Assembly (NCBI RefSeq): GCF_000787575.1 | Contig: NW_012236528.1 | Span: 683,552-747,551 of the forward strand | Reading direction: 5' to 3' | Origin: Acytostelium subglobosum LB1 | Taxonomy: Eukaryota > Evosea > Eumycetozoa > Acytosteliales > Acytosteliaceae | Length of the DNA stretch: 64,000 bases | In this document: positions 45,398-57,779 of the stretch, piece after piece | Position numbering within the stretch: position 1 is the stretch's first letter | Layout: every line of letters starts with the position of its first letter | The notes under the pieces: generated by a model | The model's input: the letters and a program-made list of their open reading frames with translations, nothing else | What the model was told of the DNA's origin: nothing | Database searches by the model: none | Made by a program: the position numbers and the translations under genes

Positions 45398-47245
45398 ATG
45401 GAGTATATGGTCAAGGATTTTGTTAGATCATTGATCACTCCAATCGACTTGCTCAATGCAATGCCACAATTGTCCAAGGTAACGAATTATTGATTGAATG
45501 AATGGCAGAGTGTATCAACAATGTGTCTGACTTGAATGAACTCAACAATATATGATTAGATGTATGATAGACTACCTGATAATGATCCAACACGACTACG
45601 TAAATTGAGTAAATTAACAGAGAGATTCTTATATGTCACTGACCAAGATCATAAGTTGGAGGATGTTTGGCGCTTGCATCAACAATCCATCAATGTTACA
45701 AAACTCTCTACACTGCCCAACATCACAATAACATCTTGTGACTTGGCATTGGCTATACTCCGTTTTGCAGCCTTTGACATTGACTCGAGAAGCAGAACAA
45801 ATACATCCTATGCATTCCTACTCGATCGTGAGTTTGTTGAACTGTTGTTGTCCCAGTCCCAGGCCAAACAACAACAACTACAACAACAACAACAACAATC
45901 AACGATGTTGCTGGATCAACTTGCACTTGGATATGGACTTGCTCAACTCAGAGGAGCATTGATCGACGTTATCAACTATTTTGTGCCGTCATCATCATCA
46001 TTCAGCATCCATTTTTATCCAGCAACATCGAACGTGTTCGACATGCCAAACTACAGTCGTCAACTCATTCATAAGTGCTTTGGCAAGGATCGTGTGCAAC
46101 TTGTGTTGGAGCAATGGTTCCTCACCTCGATGGACAACATCAAGGGCGAGTACAATAGCAACACTGCGGCCTTGTGTATGCTTCACCTTGTACTCATTGA
46201 GGATAAGACACAAGATAATCTATTGGCCAATCACAAACAGATTGTATTCGACTTCATCATTTCAACCTGTACTCACCTGGAGCAACACATTAAGTTGCTT
46301 GAACAAATGGACAATAGTGCACATTTGGATGACCTGCGCGATGTACTTGATGTCATATTGGATGAAGCAATGGACAATGACAATCAACAACGTATCATTG
46401 GATTGTTCACTATGTCCAATGATCCACGACACCTCAACATCCTATTCAACATCTTCCATCAACGTATACATCGGCTAAAGAACTTCAAGCCACTCTTCCC
46501 CACCCTAACCTTTACAAACAAGAGCAGAATGATAAAGGCCATGGGACCATCATTCCAAATTGTAAGACTTATTCAAACATTCAACTCTTTAGATCAATCC
46601 AGATTACTCATAATCTATCAAACCAATCAATCAAACATACTATAGTACTTCATTAATAATGAGTCGGAATTAGTTAACTCCATCAATTCTACTCTAGAAT
46701 CATGGCAGAGCTTGGCTATACTTGATGGAATGACCAGTTGCTACGTAGGCCTCAACCAGAAGTTACCAAAGTCGTTAATGGATCGCCTGGAGAAAATCCA
46801 TTTATATCAATTTAATCAGAGAAATATCGATGGACAAGCACTGAGCTCTTCAAGAGTTGGGGATGCCATTGTCAGAGGCATGTTGGGGGTCTACCAATCA
46901 ACTGTCGGCAACCCCCGCTTTAGTTCTATGTTCGATCATGCCATGTCCTTCCTCATGATTATGGACCGATGTCCATCACTGAATCGTGAAGTCGTTGAGG
47001 GATTCCCCGAGGAACTGAAGAAATACGCCATCAGTCAGGTGGGTCATCGCTATCAATCAATAAGGAACTATGACCTGTGGGCCTTATGTTTCCATCACTC
47101 ACTTCTAACCGATGACCATCTCAAGTCTTTGTTGACTCAGCTGAAGACTCACCTGGAGGACTCTCCCGCAGGACCATTTATCAACCGATGTCCTCATCCC
47201 AACAATACATGGATGGACTATGTGGAGATAGCNAATCAACTTTAA
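45398..47245 (+). CDS. Large unrecognised protein; 3' end uncertain
   Basis: Exons 45398-45478, 45560-46561 and 46646-47245; 560 residues as read. Mostly helical, with no recognised domain: MVKDFVRSLITPIDLLNAMPQL at the start, a Gln run at residue about 125, then helix-rich segments (LVLEQWFLTSMDNIKGEY, ELKKYAISQVGHRY). An unresolved base at 47233 sits just before the apparent stop. If that N is spurious, the frame continues as VEIAINFNVDQK to a donor at 47259 and splices to 47370 (YAYIVRSIHYSEWVTKLL), joining the F-box-like gene downstream and giving one protein of about 1,032 residues. Confidence 0.6.
47233..47233. other. Unresolved base that decides a gene boundary
   Basis: Single N inside a coding exon. 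With it the reading frame ends twelve bases later; without it the frame stays open to a good splice donor. Confidence 0.9.
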
Positions 47246-47369
47246 TGTGGATCAGAAGGTACAATAATGGCCGACACACTATTATACCACTCCATACTGT
47301 TGTCTCTAATTTGTACCCACATATCGCCATGCACTGTCGATACTCAGGTCCAGTATTCCATTTCCTCAG

Positions 47370-48773
47370 TATGCCTACATTGTTCGATCTATCCACTATT
47401 CAGAATGGGTCACCAAGTTACTAAAGCCACTCGACCGTGATTATCAGTATGAGTTGGACCATCAGTCATACATCCAGTTCAAGTTGAACTCTTCTCGTCG
47501 CATTGGCAAAGGACTAAGGAAGCGTGTGCCACTGCCATCCTTGACTGGACGGGCCTCAATGAGTCTGTCCCAACTCCCACATATCATCATCAGTCAAGTA
47601 CTTGAGTTGGTGATACGCAATCACAATGGTTTGGATGGTGGACAGCATTGGATAGTTGGCCTGGCCACAGTGTCCAAACTGTTGCATACACTGTGCGCAT
47701 CGATAATCACTCATTCATTTGTTCCTTCACTTCGAATATATTCAATAATCAAACATTTAGGACCCAATGGACTATGTCTCCTCAAAGACACACCACGACA
47801 TATCCATGCCACTGACATTGTACACTTGCACTCTGATGACAGACATCAATGTCTTGGCCGACTAACACATTTGACCGTACCATTCGCCAAGATATTCCTG
47901 GATAATAGTGGCCTCCTGTACAACATTAAATTCATCATGGTCCATGCACCTCATCTCCAGCATATCAAGTTTGTCGAGCATCTTTTAAATCATGATGAGT
48001 TCGATCAGGCTCTCAACAGGGTGGGCAATCAAAGTACACTGGAGACACTTGAGGCCCATTCCCAAAATCATCAAGTAGTCACATCCACAGACCCTCAGCC
48101 GTGCATTGCCCGAATGATCAGAAAGTACATTGAGATGTGTGAAGACACTGTACACACAATTGAATACCAATCATCCAATAGTAGCAGAGACCTATTGGAG
48201 TTGTCAGTTCGCAGACACTATATGTTGACCAAGGACACGCCAGAACAAGAGCTAATACGCATTGGATCGTTTTCTCAAAACAGTACCCTGGAGCATCAAT
48301 CCAAACAATGCAAGGCGGTGGAACTTGAAGTTAATATTCACAGTTACACGTCTAGTCCAGATAAGGAGGGAGCATTCCAGCTGTACTACCTCAATACCAA
48401 GATGGTACCATTCTCACTCACAATCGAAGCTGACAACATGAGGGATGTGGGAAGATTTCTCCCAAAGTGCGCCACATCACTCTCATCACTGACCATCCAA
48501 CTTTATGACATTGAACGATTGATCAAAGCAGAGGTTGGTGGAGCATTGGAGACAGAAATATCAAACCTTGTGACCGATCTCACTGATCAGGCAATCTTCC
48601 CTGCACTGAACAGAGTGTCATTGATGATGATTCTGCAGGATGGACGTAAATGTCCACTCAATCGTCAAGCAATCTCCAGTCTGTCCACCATTCTCCAATT
48701 CCAGCCAATAGAATATGACTATCCAATTACATTCGAAAGGGTACTGTCTGACGTTGCTGTCGTCAATCATTAA
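47370..48773 (+). CDS. F-box-like protein, or C-terminal half of the preceding gene
   Basis: Continuous frame from 47310 to 48773. If it is a separate gene, the best start is ATG 47559 (MSLSQLPHIIISQVLELV), an F-box-like N-terminus like those of the FNIP genes in this window, giving 404 residues with LATVSKLLHTLC after it. However, codons 47370-47558 upstream of that ATG look fully coding (YAYIVRSIHYSEWVTK, LLKPLDRDYQYELDHQSYIQ, GKGLRKRVPLPS), which supports a fusion with the gene starting at 45398. The remainder has irregular leucine-rich segments (LGRLTHLTVPF, ATSLSSLTIQLYD) without true FNIP units. No enzymatic motif. Confidence 0.6.
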   Translation, partial: YAYIVRSIHYSEWVTKLLKPLDRDYQYELDHQSYIQFKLNSSRRIGKGLRKRVPLPSLTGRASMSLSQLPHIIISQVLELVIRNHNGLDGGQHWIVGLATVSKLLHTLCASIITHSFVPSLRIYSIIKHLGPNGLCLLKDTPRHIHATDIVHLHSDDRHQCLGRLTHLTVPFAKIFLDNSGLLYNIKFIMVHAPHLQHIKFVEHLLNHDEFDQALNRVGNQSTLETLEAHSQNHQVVTSTDPQPCIARMIRKYIEMCEDTVHTIEYQSSNSSRDLLELSVRRHYMLTKDTPEQELIRIGSFSQNSTLEHQSKQCKAVELEVNIHSYTSSPDKEGAFQLYYLNTKMVPFSLTIEADNMRDVGRFLPKCATSLSSLTIQLYDIERLIKAEVGGALETEISNLVTDLTDQAIFPALNRVSLMMILQDGRKCPLNRQAISSLSTILQFQPIEYDYPITFERVLSDVAVVNH

Positions 48774-48962
48774 AGTTTGGTTTGACCCATAATCAAACAT
48801 GTCTTTATGAGTTTGAGTGTGATTGGGTGAGGGTCGGGTTATTGAACCTCAAGCAAATGACTTCGTGGTCTTCAATGACTCATCATCTTGTACACAATCC
48901 TAAACATATATATAATACATTATCATAGGTTGATGATTAGTTCATAGTCATTGTATACAATC

Positions 48963-51900
48963 ATGTCTAATCCAATACAACAATATCAACAACAGGGATA
49001 TCCAACACAACAACAAGGATATCCAACATCGACACCATTGCCACAACAACAACAACAACAACCTCAATATTATTATAATCAACAACAGAATCAATATCAA
49101 CAAGTACCACCTTCAACATCTACAATGACCTATCAGACACCTCCACCTCAAACGTCAGGTGTGGCAGGAGTAGTACCACAACAACAACAGGTCTATCCTC
49201 CTAATCCCAATGTATACAGCGCATCTCCAGCACCTCAACCTTTTCCAACCAGTGAGCAAACAAACAACAACAATCCCTACAACCCTACTCAACATCAACA
49301 ACAACCTCCCTCAACAACAGCCTATTCACCCTTTACTCAGCAGCCTGTCCAGGGCATGCCCTACGTAGGGCAGCCACAAACACAACCGCAACCACAACAA
49401 CAGTACTACTCTCCTCAGCCACAGCCAACAGGACAACATTATCCATACCAGCAACAGTATCCCCAACAACCACAACAACCACAACAACAGACATATCAAC
49501 AACAGATGCCAAACATGCAAGGCCTGTCACTGGGACCATCACTACCAAACCCAGTGATACCATCTAATATGATGCAACCACAGGCGACACAACCAAAGGG
49601 AGGCGACAACAGGATCAACGCATCACAGGTACCCAACCCCGCGACCATCCTCGATCACGGTCGTTCTTACGTGTACAACACCAGCTCGATAGATACACCA
49701 CCACCTTCGTCCATTCAGCAGGAAGTTGTCGACCAGCTGTGCTCTGGTCCACTATTCATGCGTTCGACCATCTACACGCTGCCACCCACCGATGAGATAC
49801 TCAACAGCTCGCACCTGCCCTTTGCCATTCACACCACACCATTGGCGCACAACAATGTGCCCATCATCGATCATGGCGCTCAAGGACCCGTTCGCTGCAC
49901 TCGCTGTCTCGGCTACATGAACCCCAACAACACCTTTATCAATGGAGGCAAGTTCTATGTCTGCAAGCTCTGTGACTATGAGAATGATGGTATGTACTTA
50001 AGATCAGTGAGTAGATGTTGATGTGTCGCGCAAGCCTAGACTAACACTCGCGTCTTAAACAGTCCCCCAACATTACTTTAGCGCTACATTGGCCAATGGC
50101 CATCGCACTGACTTTGAGCAGAGACCAGAGCTGCAGCGAGGTTCGTACGAGTTCATTGCCAAGCAGACGAACGAGACACCAGTGATACCGGCATACATCT
50201 TTGTGATTGAAGTGTCGGCCAACACTGTGACGTCTGGCGTGCTGACAACGGCGATCGAGGCCATCAGGACAGTTTTGAACGAGCGCAGCGATATGACACC
50301 TCGCAGGATTGGCATCATCACGTTTGACACAGAGGTGCACTTCTGGAGCTTCAAGAAGACTTACAACATGCCTCAGATGAAGGTCGTTGCCAAGGGCAGC
50401 GTCTTTGTCCCCGGACAGCAGGACGCCTTCCTAGTGGACTACACCGAGTCAAAGCATTTGGTCGACTACTTCTTTGACAACATTGCCAACTTCTTCCGCC
50501 ATCCACACGACATCCAGCGCGAATTTGCCTTTGGCGCCGCCGTGCAGACGGCCGCGATGTCACTGGAGAAGTGCGGCGGACGTCTGTTTGTGCTGACCAC
50601 CAACCTACCCAAGGGCAGTCCCGGTGCCATTCCTAAGCGCGAGCAGAGCAAGGAGAAGACAATGGTGCCCTCGCCCGCCTACAACAGCTTCTACAAGTTG
50701 GTTTCGCAGCATTGTGCGACGTCCAACGTCATGGTAGATCTATTCATCATCCCCGGCGAACTGGTCGATCTGACCACGACCGGCTACCTGGCCACATCGA
50801 CAGGCGGCCACATCCACTACTACCCACACTTCAATCCAGACACGGCCGACCAGCTTCACAGCGACTTGGTACACGCGGCTACCCAGCCATACGGCTTCAA
50901 GGTCGCTATCAAGATCCGTTGTTCACGTGGCCTGACTGTGAGCAACAACTATGGCAACATTGTCGAGGAGAATGGCGAGATACACATTGCAGGAATCACC
51001 AACGACAAGTGCATAACTTCACTGATCAAGTACGACGACAAGCTCAAGCCCAAGACAAAGGCTTACATCCAGTTCGCCATGATGTACACGACAATCAAGG
51101 GCGAGAACCGCATCCGTGTACACAACCTGCGCTTCAACGTCGCAGACACGGTCGTCTCGTTGTTCAAGGACGCTGACATCGACTCGATCATGACCGTGCT
51201 TGGACGTTATGCCTGTCGCGACATCATCACAACACCGCCCAGCCAGGTGCGTACCAACACCGTGGACAATGGCATTGAACTGCTCGCGGCATACCGCAAG
51301 AACTGCGCCGCCGACAAGGCGCACACACAGCTCATCTTGCCAGAATGCTTCAAGCTACTGCCCATCTACACGCTGTCCATGATGAAAACGCCCGCCTTCC
51401 AGATAAACTCCAACGTCTCGCCAGACAACAGGTTCTACGTGATGAACCTCCTGGCCTCGTTGCCCCCACAGCGCATCATTCCCCTCATACATCCGCGCGT
51501 CTATCCCATTCACAATCTGCAGGCCAACCACGGCACTCTGCACCCCGAGCACAAATCCATCATGCTGCCCGCATTCGTGCGTCTCTCATTGGAGAGTGTG
51601 ACGCAGGATGGCGTGTATCTCTTTGAGAACGGCATCAACATCTACCTCTGGGTCCAGCAGTTTGCCTCACAGAATGTCTTGCAAGACCTATTCGCCGTGG
51701 ACTCTGTCGTGGGCCACAACGCATCAAAGCTGACCAAGTTCTTCCAATCATTGAATGGCGCCAACCAGTATCATCAGCGAGTGGAGAACATCATTGGTGA
51801 GATCATTCGACTGCGAGACATGGATCCAGCCAAGCAGGTGCAGCTGGTAGTTCAGAACGACTACCTGGACTCGTACCTCCGCCAGCACATGTACGAAGAC

Positions 51901-51975
51901 AAAGGACTGGACTCAATCTCATACATCGACTTCTTGTGTCAGATCCACAAACAGATACAGAACAAGCTTTCGTAA
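48963..51975 (+). CDS. sec24: COPII coat protein Sec24
   Basis: Two exons, 48963-49989 and 50063-51975; 979 residues, usual Sec24 size. The first 210 residues are Gln/Pro/Tyr-rich, as in other Sec24 proteins. The zinc finger is CTRC...CKLC (about residues 315-335), then the trunk (vWA-like) domain starting VIPAYIFVIEVSANTV, the beta-sandwich (RCSRGLTVSNNYGNIV), the helical domain (LILPECFKLLPIYTLSMMK) and the gelsolin-like domain (VYLFENGINIYLWV). Sec24 is the cargo-binding subunit of the inner COPII coat at ER exit sites. Several lineages have two or more Sec24 types; I did not attempt to assign a subtype. The intron lies between the zinc finger and the trunk (CDYENDV-PQHYFS). Confidence 0.95.
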
Positions 51976-52762
51976 GATGGGTGGCTCTGAACACACATCC
52001 ACCGACCAGTCATCCAGCCATCCATCACCCGATGGACCCACCTGCCGATGGTGACAACATCCCCCATACTGCAGTCGGTTCGGTTCCATTCCAATACATA
52101 CCCTAAGCTATCTCACTTCCCATTTATTGTGCTCTTGTCTTATTGACCCGCGTTAGTGATCGTCGACCCTTGGACGACAACGATGCGCATGACTTGTTGG
52201 CCTGTACATAGGTCACTCATATGTGGTTGGTTGGCCTTAGATGTTCAAGATGACCAACATCAACAACTACCACCTATGATTAGTAACAGCATCGACACAT
52301 ACCACCTCTTTCGCGCGAATGGCCATTGCCCAACGCGTTAGAACGAGTCGACACGACGACGACTTGCCAATCCAATCCAATCGGTTCCGTTGATTGATGG
52401 GATTTTAAAATATCTTGGAACCTCTTGGGGATGGTAGATATTTTTAACAAAACACATCTTAGGGCGCGACTCTTCGAGGCCGACAAACGACCCTTCAAGT
52501 CATGGGCGAGGGGGTGCGATGGCGCATACCGTCCGTATGTACAATTTACTGTAATTATGTTCAACTCACGGCCATTCATCAACAGACGAATGAACGGCAA
52601 AGGGGGTATGTTTGTTTGATTGATAGACACATGCCATCTCCGCCTCGCGCTTTGTTGTTGTTCAAGTCAACAGCAATATAAGTTCAACATGTCAACCATC
52701 ACTATATTATTTATTTATTTATTTATTTATTACTATATACAGATACAAAACATTAACCAATC
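51976..52762. other. Spacer, 0.8 kb, GC-rich middle
   Basis: 52140-52620 is more GC-rich than other spacers and has a 64-codon open frame (52425-52619) without recognisable homology or an intron context. An RNA gene or eroded coding DNA are both possible; no diagnostic motif was seen. A TTTA repeat (52710-52730) lies close to the next start. Confidence 0.4.
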
Positions 52763-55700
52763 ATGAGGATGTTTCAACAATGTAAGTATCAAAGTTCGAA
52801 AACCTGGAACTATACCAGCCTCGCCCCTGATCACAAAGACTAACACAACCCCACTCAACCACTCACACCCACAATAGTGTTGGTCATCTTGGTGATCTCG
52901 TCATCTCTGACATATACTTATGCTCAGACATGTTCGACTTCTTCGACTTGGAGAGATCCAGCACCAAGTGCTAATGGACCAGTCTCACCACCCATTGCTA
53001 CAACCATCCCAGCAAAGACAATGACATTCAGCACACCAGTGATGTGGAATGGCTTCAGTGAGTATGGTAACACAGGATCGTTTGCCTTGGCCACCGGCTC
53101 GTCCAATGGCGTCAATGTCGCTGGCACCATTAAGTTCACCACACCCCGACTGGTTCCCCGACAACATCTACTTGGTTGAGCGTGACCCGATCCCCGTCCT
53201 GCGCGCCGGCGTCGAGCACACGTTCAACTTCACCTTCCTCTCGGGCCAAGCACCAGAGTTTGGCAACACCATCTCCAACATTACACTCCAACTGCACCCA
53301 TGGTTCAACACGACTGTTGCACCAGGCGATCGCTACCTTATGCCAGACGACGTTGCCTACCCCTACTATGAGCATACATTCCTCGGCAACCTTGGCCAGA
53401 CCAACCAGTGGATGGCCCTCAGCCACAAGTTCACCCCCAGCGTCGACCTCTTCTCATCCGTGCTGCTGTTGCGTTGGTCTCACCCAACCAGAGTTACCTC
53501 GCACACCTTCTACATCCAGTCCTCATCGCTGGCCTTCCCCGCCCTCCCCATCACCATCCCACCCCTGCGTCCATCATACAACGAGTTGACCAACCTCCCA
53601 GTTCAGCCAACTACCACAGTGCCCCAGAGCATCACCACATGTCCACACCAGCAGACCGGACTCAAGCACTGGCACAACCCCGCCACATGGCCAAACTCAG
53701 TTCTGCCCCACCCAGCCAACACCATCACTCTGCCCGCCAACTCCAAGGTACTGATCTCTTCATGCTCACTCAATTCCAATGTGGTCTTCACCAAGATCGT
53801 CATTCCCGCCACCAGTCAGCTGATCTTTGGTGATGCCAACATCACCATGCGTGTCAAGGACATCGTCGTCAACGGTCAACTCTGGGTCGGTAGTCCAACC
53901 TGCAGAATGAATGGCAACATTACACTCATCTTCCACGGCACCAAGACCTTGAACAACACCCTGGGCACCAATGTCGGCTCCAAGGGTATCTACGTTCCAA
54001 CTGGCGGCTTTGCCAGCTTGCACGGAAAGCAATATACACCCACCTGGACACGTCTTGCCGCCACCGCCTTCCCCGGCGACTCTGTCATCTCGCTCCAAAG
54101 CTCAGTCAACTGGGAGGTCGGCCAAAAGGTCGTAATCACCACTTCCAGGATCGAGGACGAGTACACCCTCGAGAATGAGGTTATGACCATCGCCGCCATC
54201 AATGGCCGTGTTCTCCAGTTCACCACTCCACTCAAGTTCTACCATTATGCCGGCTCGGAGTACCAGGTTGAGGTAGGTCTGCTCTCGCGTCGCATCAACC
54301 TCATCTCCCATCAGCCCGACACCACTGGCGACATTGGCGCCCACGTTTTGGTCACTGGTGAGGCTCAGATCGCTGGTGTAGCCGGCACCCGGATGGGTCA
54401 GCGCAACATCATTGGTCGCTACCCCTTCCACTTCCACTTTGCCAAGACTGTCAAGAAGTCCTACATCACCGACTGTGCTGTGATCAGCTCATTCTTCCGT
54501 TGCTACACCATCCATGCCACCAACAACCTTACCGTCGAGAGGAACGTTGCCTACGACGCCACTGGACACTGCTACTACATTGAAGATGGAGTTGAGGAGA
54601 ACAACACAGTCTCGTACAACTTTGCCGCCTTTGTCCACTCTATTGGCGCGCCAGCCAATGGTGGCGGCCAAGGTGGAGACTACTTTGAGGCCAGCGCAGA
54701 CCTCGCTCAACCTGCCGACTCGACCGCTGGAGGATTCTACATCACCAACGCCTACAACACATTCGTTGGCAATGCAGCCTCAGGAGGTTGGGCCGGTTTC
54801 AGTTTGCCCAACTTGGTCAAGCCCATTGGCCCAAGCAGAACCGTTGACATTGTACCCAAGGAGCGTCCATTCATCAAGTTCTACGGTAACTCTGCTCACT
54901 CTGCCGGTTACTTCTGGACATTTGGCTCATGTATCTATGTTGGAGGCGCTCTCTGGGAAGACGAGAACAACAACAATCAATTGCTCTACTTGTCTGGCCG
55001 TAATGAGCGTGTTACCTACTTCTATGGCACCGACATTGTAACCTACCTACGCTTCAACAACACCAAGGCTTTCTTGACAACTGGCCAAGCCATCTCTCAC
55101 TGGGGCGCCTACGTTGAGGTCGACCAATATGAGGCTCATGACATTGGTCGCGCCGGATCACTCTTTGGTCAAGCATGGCTCAACAATGCCATCGTCAATG
55201 CCATGTCTGGCAATCCATTCGCTCAAGGACCACAGTACCATCGCCAGGGCTTTGAGTTCTACGACACACTCGTCCAGACCGTGTTGACAAACATCAACTT
55301 TAGAAACTACATCCACAACCCAGCCGCAGAGTACATTGATGAGGATAACGTTGTCTTCATGTCGCTCACTCACTCTGATGTCTACAAGCCCCAAGGTATC
55401 AGCGCAGTCAGGAACATCACCTACACCAACGTCAACCCCAGCCAGATCCTCGGTCACTACGTTGTGGACTCTGGTTCCTCGCGTTACTTCAACTACATGG
55501 ACTGGGACGGAAGCTCCACTCTCAACTACCCCAACAAGACCCTGGTTGGCTCGCATCAGAACTGGTGGAACCACGACAAGAACTGTGTGTTCAACCCACA
55601 CAACATGGGTGTCTGGGTCTGCTCACCCAAGCGTCCAGAGATCGAGGTGGCCGCACTCGATGTTCTCATCGAAGGAGTGATCAACTACAACGAGACTTTG

Positions 55701-56264
55701 TATGATGGCTACCCCGCAGAAGACAAGGTCGGCAACTTCTACCTGTTTGGCAATGGAATCACCGACAGACGTGTGATGCCAGTTGCTGGCAACCCAGGAA
55801 TCACCGGTGTTTCCAACATGGGATGGTACCTCAACCTCAACAAGGGATCGCCAACCTACCACAAGATCAATGTGTTCCAGGTCACCTACGGTCATTGGAT
55901 CATGTACGCCATGTCATTCCCAGCCGGCACCACCTTTGACATCAGCACCACTCATCCACGTGAGGAGTCATTCAATCGCACTGTGACCCAGGTTAGCACT
56001 TTGAACCAGGTGCTCAATGGTGATGGTACCAAGTACTACTTTGACCAAACACACTTGTACGTCAAGATTGTTGACTTCTCGATTGTGAACCCAACACCAA
56101 AGGAGTTCAGTCGTGGAGGAGCCATTGTCTACGACACCAACATTCCATTCATATGGTTCGTTGAGTTGACCTACCACATCACAGCCAACTGTCCACCATC
56201 AACCATTGTCAATAGGCCAATGGGTCAGTTCTGTACTGTCACTGATACTCTACCATACTATTAA
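52763..56264 (+). CDS. Secreted or surface G8-domain protein (CEMIP/TMEM2-like), with one apparent frame break
   Basis: Exons 52763-52781 and 52878-56264. Residues 1-24 (MRMFQQLLVILVISSSLTYTYA) are a signal peptide completed by splicing. The G8 domain begins at GLKHWHNPATWPNS and continues through ITLPANSKVLI; after it come parallel-beta-helix sequences (RYPFHFHFAKTVKKSYITDC, NNLTVERNVAYDATGHCYYI, GNAASGGWAGFSLP). This order is shared by vertebrate CEMIP and TMEM2 and by dictyostelid G8 proteins; the YPFHFH motif is typical. Many N-glycosylation sites. The frame changes at the C4 run 53144-53147: before it the reading is GTIKFTT, after it PDWFPDNIYLVERDP, and with one C fewer the two join perfectly to about 1,134 residues. 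A sequence error is the simplest explanation. No C-terminal membrane anchor is seen. Confidence 0.82.
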
Positions 56265-56268
56265 TAAA
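56263..56268 (+). terminator. Poly(A) signal overlapping the stop codon
   Basis: AATAAA starts on the second base of the TAA stop of the G8-domain gene, implying a very short 3' untranslated region. Confidence 0.45.
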
Positions 56269-56503
56269 GTCACTACTTTGTGTCCTAGGACACCATGACA
56301 ACCTATCCATAAGGTTCAAAGATATAGCGAGGTGACTTGCATTCTCAAGCTAAATTCAATACTTTTCTTTGGAACAATATTTATCAGATTACCAAATCTG
56401 GATGGACTTTGGAAATATATATTTTATTGGACAACGACCTTGTGGAAATTTTTATTTATACCCGTCAACTATCATATACAACAACAAACAAATAATAATA
56501 ATA

Positions 56504-57037
56504 ATGTCAGCTTGTATAAAAGTAGTATTCTGTTTTGTATTGGTATTCACCTTGTTGTCATTGGGCAGCATGATAACAGGTGCAATTCTTTTTAGTCGAG
56601 AAAAGAATCAACAAGTCACTGCTCAATGTTTGGTTACCAACTTCACCGTTGTGGAAAGTACCTGTGGCCATTCTGATGAGGCAGCCCCAACATACACCTA
56701 TCTCCCCACTCCAACTATCTTACTCAAATCTTGGAAACAAGTACATTCATATTACAAGTGCTATATGTGTGACTTTACCTTTCAGATAGAGTATGAAGGA
56801 AAGAATTACACTGACACTGAAACTGATCAATCTGATTGGGCAACAAGTCCCACTTCAGCCCAAGAGATGTGCCAAAAGAAGACATCAATCAAATGCTTTT
56901 ACCGAAGAAGACACCCAGAGACTGTCACATTGGACCACCTCAAACACATGAAGCTTGGACTGATCCTAGTAATTGTATTCTCAATAGTATCATTCATATC
57001 ATTAATATTATTAATTATATTTGCTTTTATGGTTTAA
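56504..57037 (+). CDS. Two-pass membrane protein with Cys-rich loop, copy 1
   Basis: Single exon, 177 residues from ATG 56504. Membrane segment 1 is about residues 5-28 (VVFCFVLVFTLLSLGSMITGAILF), segment 2 about 151-177 (LILVIVFSIVSFISLILLIIF). The loop between has six cysteines and glycosylation sites: QCLVTNFTVVESTCG, then YYKCYMCDFTFQIEYEGKNYT, and further on MCQKKTSIKCFYRRRHPETVTLDHL. Both ends should be cytosolic and the loop extracytosolic. It is a tandem paralogue of the genes at 57183 and 58056. The plan (short N-terminus, two membrane spans, disulphide-rich glycosylated loop ending S-x-x-C-[YF] before span 2) resembles BK-channel beta subunits (KCNMB); this is inference. Confidence 0.7.
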   Translation: MSACIKVVFCFVLVFTLLSLGSMITGAILFSREKNQQVTAQCLVTNFTVVESTCGHSDEAAPTYTYLPTPTILLKSWKQVHSYYKCYMCDFTFQIEYEGKNYTDTETDQSDWATSPTSAQEMCQKKTSIKCFYRRRHPETVTLDHLKHMKLGLILVIVFSIVSFISLILLIIFAFMV

Positions 57038-57182
57038 ATTGTTAAAGAAATAAAATAAAAAAATAATTAATCTTCTAATCACTATAAAGGGATCAGTACT
57101 TTATAAGTCTCCAGTCAAATCAAAATTCTTAATATACAAAAGATATTCTATCTGTTTATAAATTAGTTTATATTACAATAAT

Positions 57183-57779
57183 ATGAAAGGAGAAAATATA
57201 TTTGTTTTAGTTATATCAATAATTTTGAGTATATTAATAGTTGTTTTATTCATAGGAGTCGCATTGTTGGTTAAAAGTGATTCAAAAATTTCAACTACTG
57301 AATGTAATATAACTAAGTGCATAGCTGAGACATGTTCCATTAATGTAAGTAGAAAAATAATTATTTAAAAGATTTAATATTATATTAATATCCACAACAA
57401 ATAATAGTTTCAATATTCTCTTGAAAAAGGAGGAACTAATTACACAGGTTATGAATGTTGTGTCGTTACCCCTCATCCGAAAGAATATTGTAAACTATTA
57501 ACTTCGACAACATGTTATTATATTACAGAGGATCCAAGTACAATAACTCTAGACCGTTACAAATTTACTAGTGTACCAGGAATGATTTTAACTATTCTTT
57601 TTGGAACTCTATCATCAACAATTCTATTCATCTTAGTATTCATAGGTTGTTTGAATTGGTTTGTGAAACCTAAACCCAAAGTGGATCAATATGAATTAGA
57701 AAACTCGGATAATTCAACAGCTAAATACAATTCAATGGATATGCCAACAATGAATAATTCCTTTCAAACTCATCAATAA
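57183..57779 (+). CDS. Two-pass membrane protein with Cys-rich loop, copy 2 (diverged, AT-rich)
   Basis: Two exons, 57183-57344 and 57408-57779; 177 residues. Span 1 is IFVLVISIILSILIVVLFIGVALLV, span 2 MILTILFGTLSSTILFILVFIG. Loop cysteines: TECNITKCIAETCSIN, then NYTGYECCVV, EYCKLLTSTTCYYITEDPSTITLDRY. The C-terminal loop motif T-x-x-C-Y-Y...P-x-x-I-T-L-D is shared with the flanking copies. Unlike them it carries an intron in the loop, is much more AT-rich, and has a 40-residue cytosolic tail after span 2 (KPKPKVDQYELEN...). The composition suggests relaxed codon selection or low expression rather than foreign origin. Confidence 0.65.
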
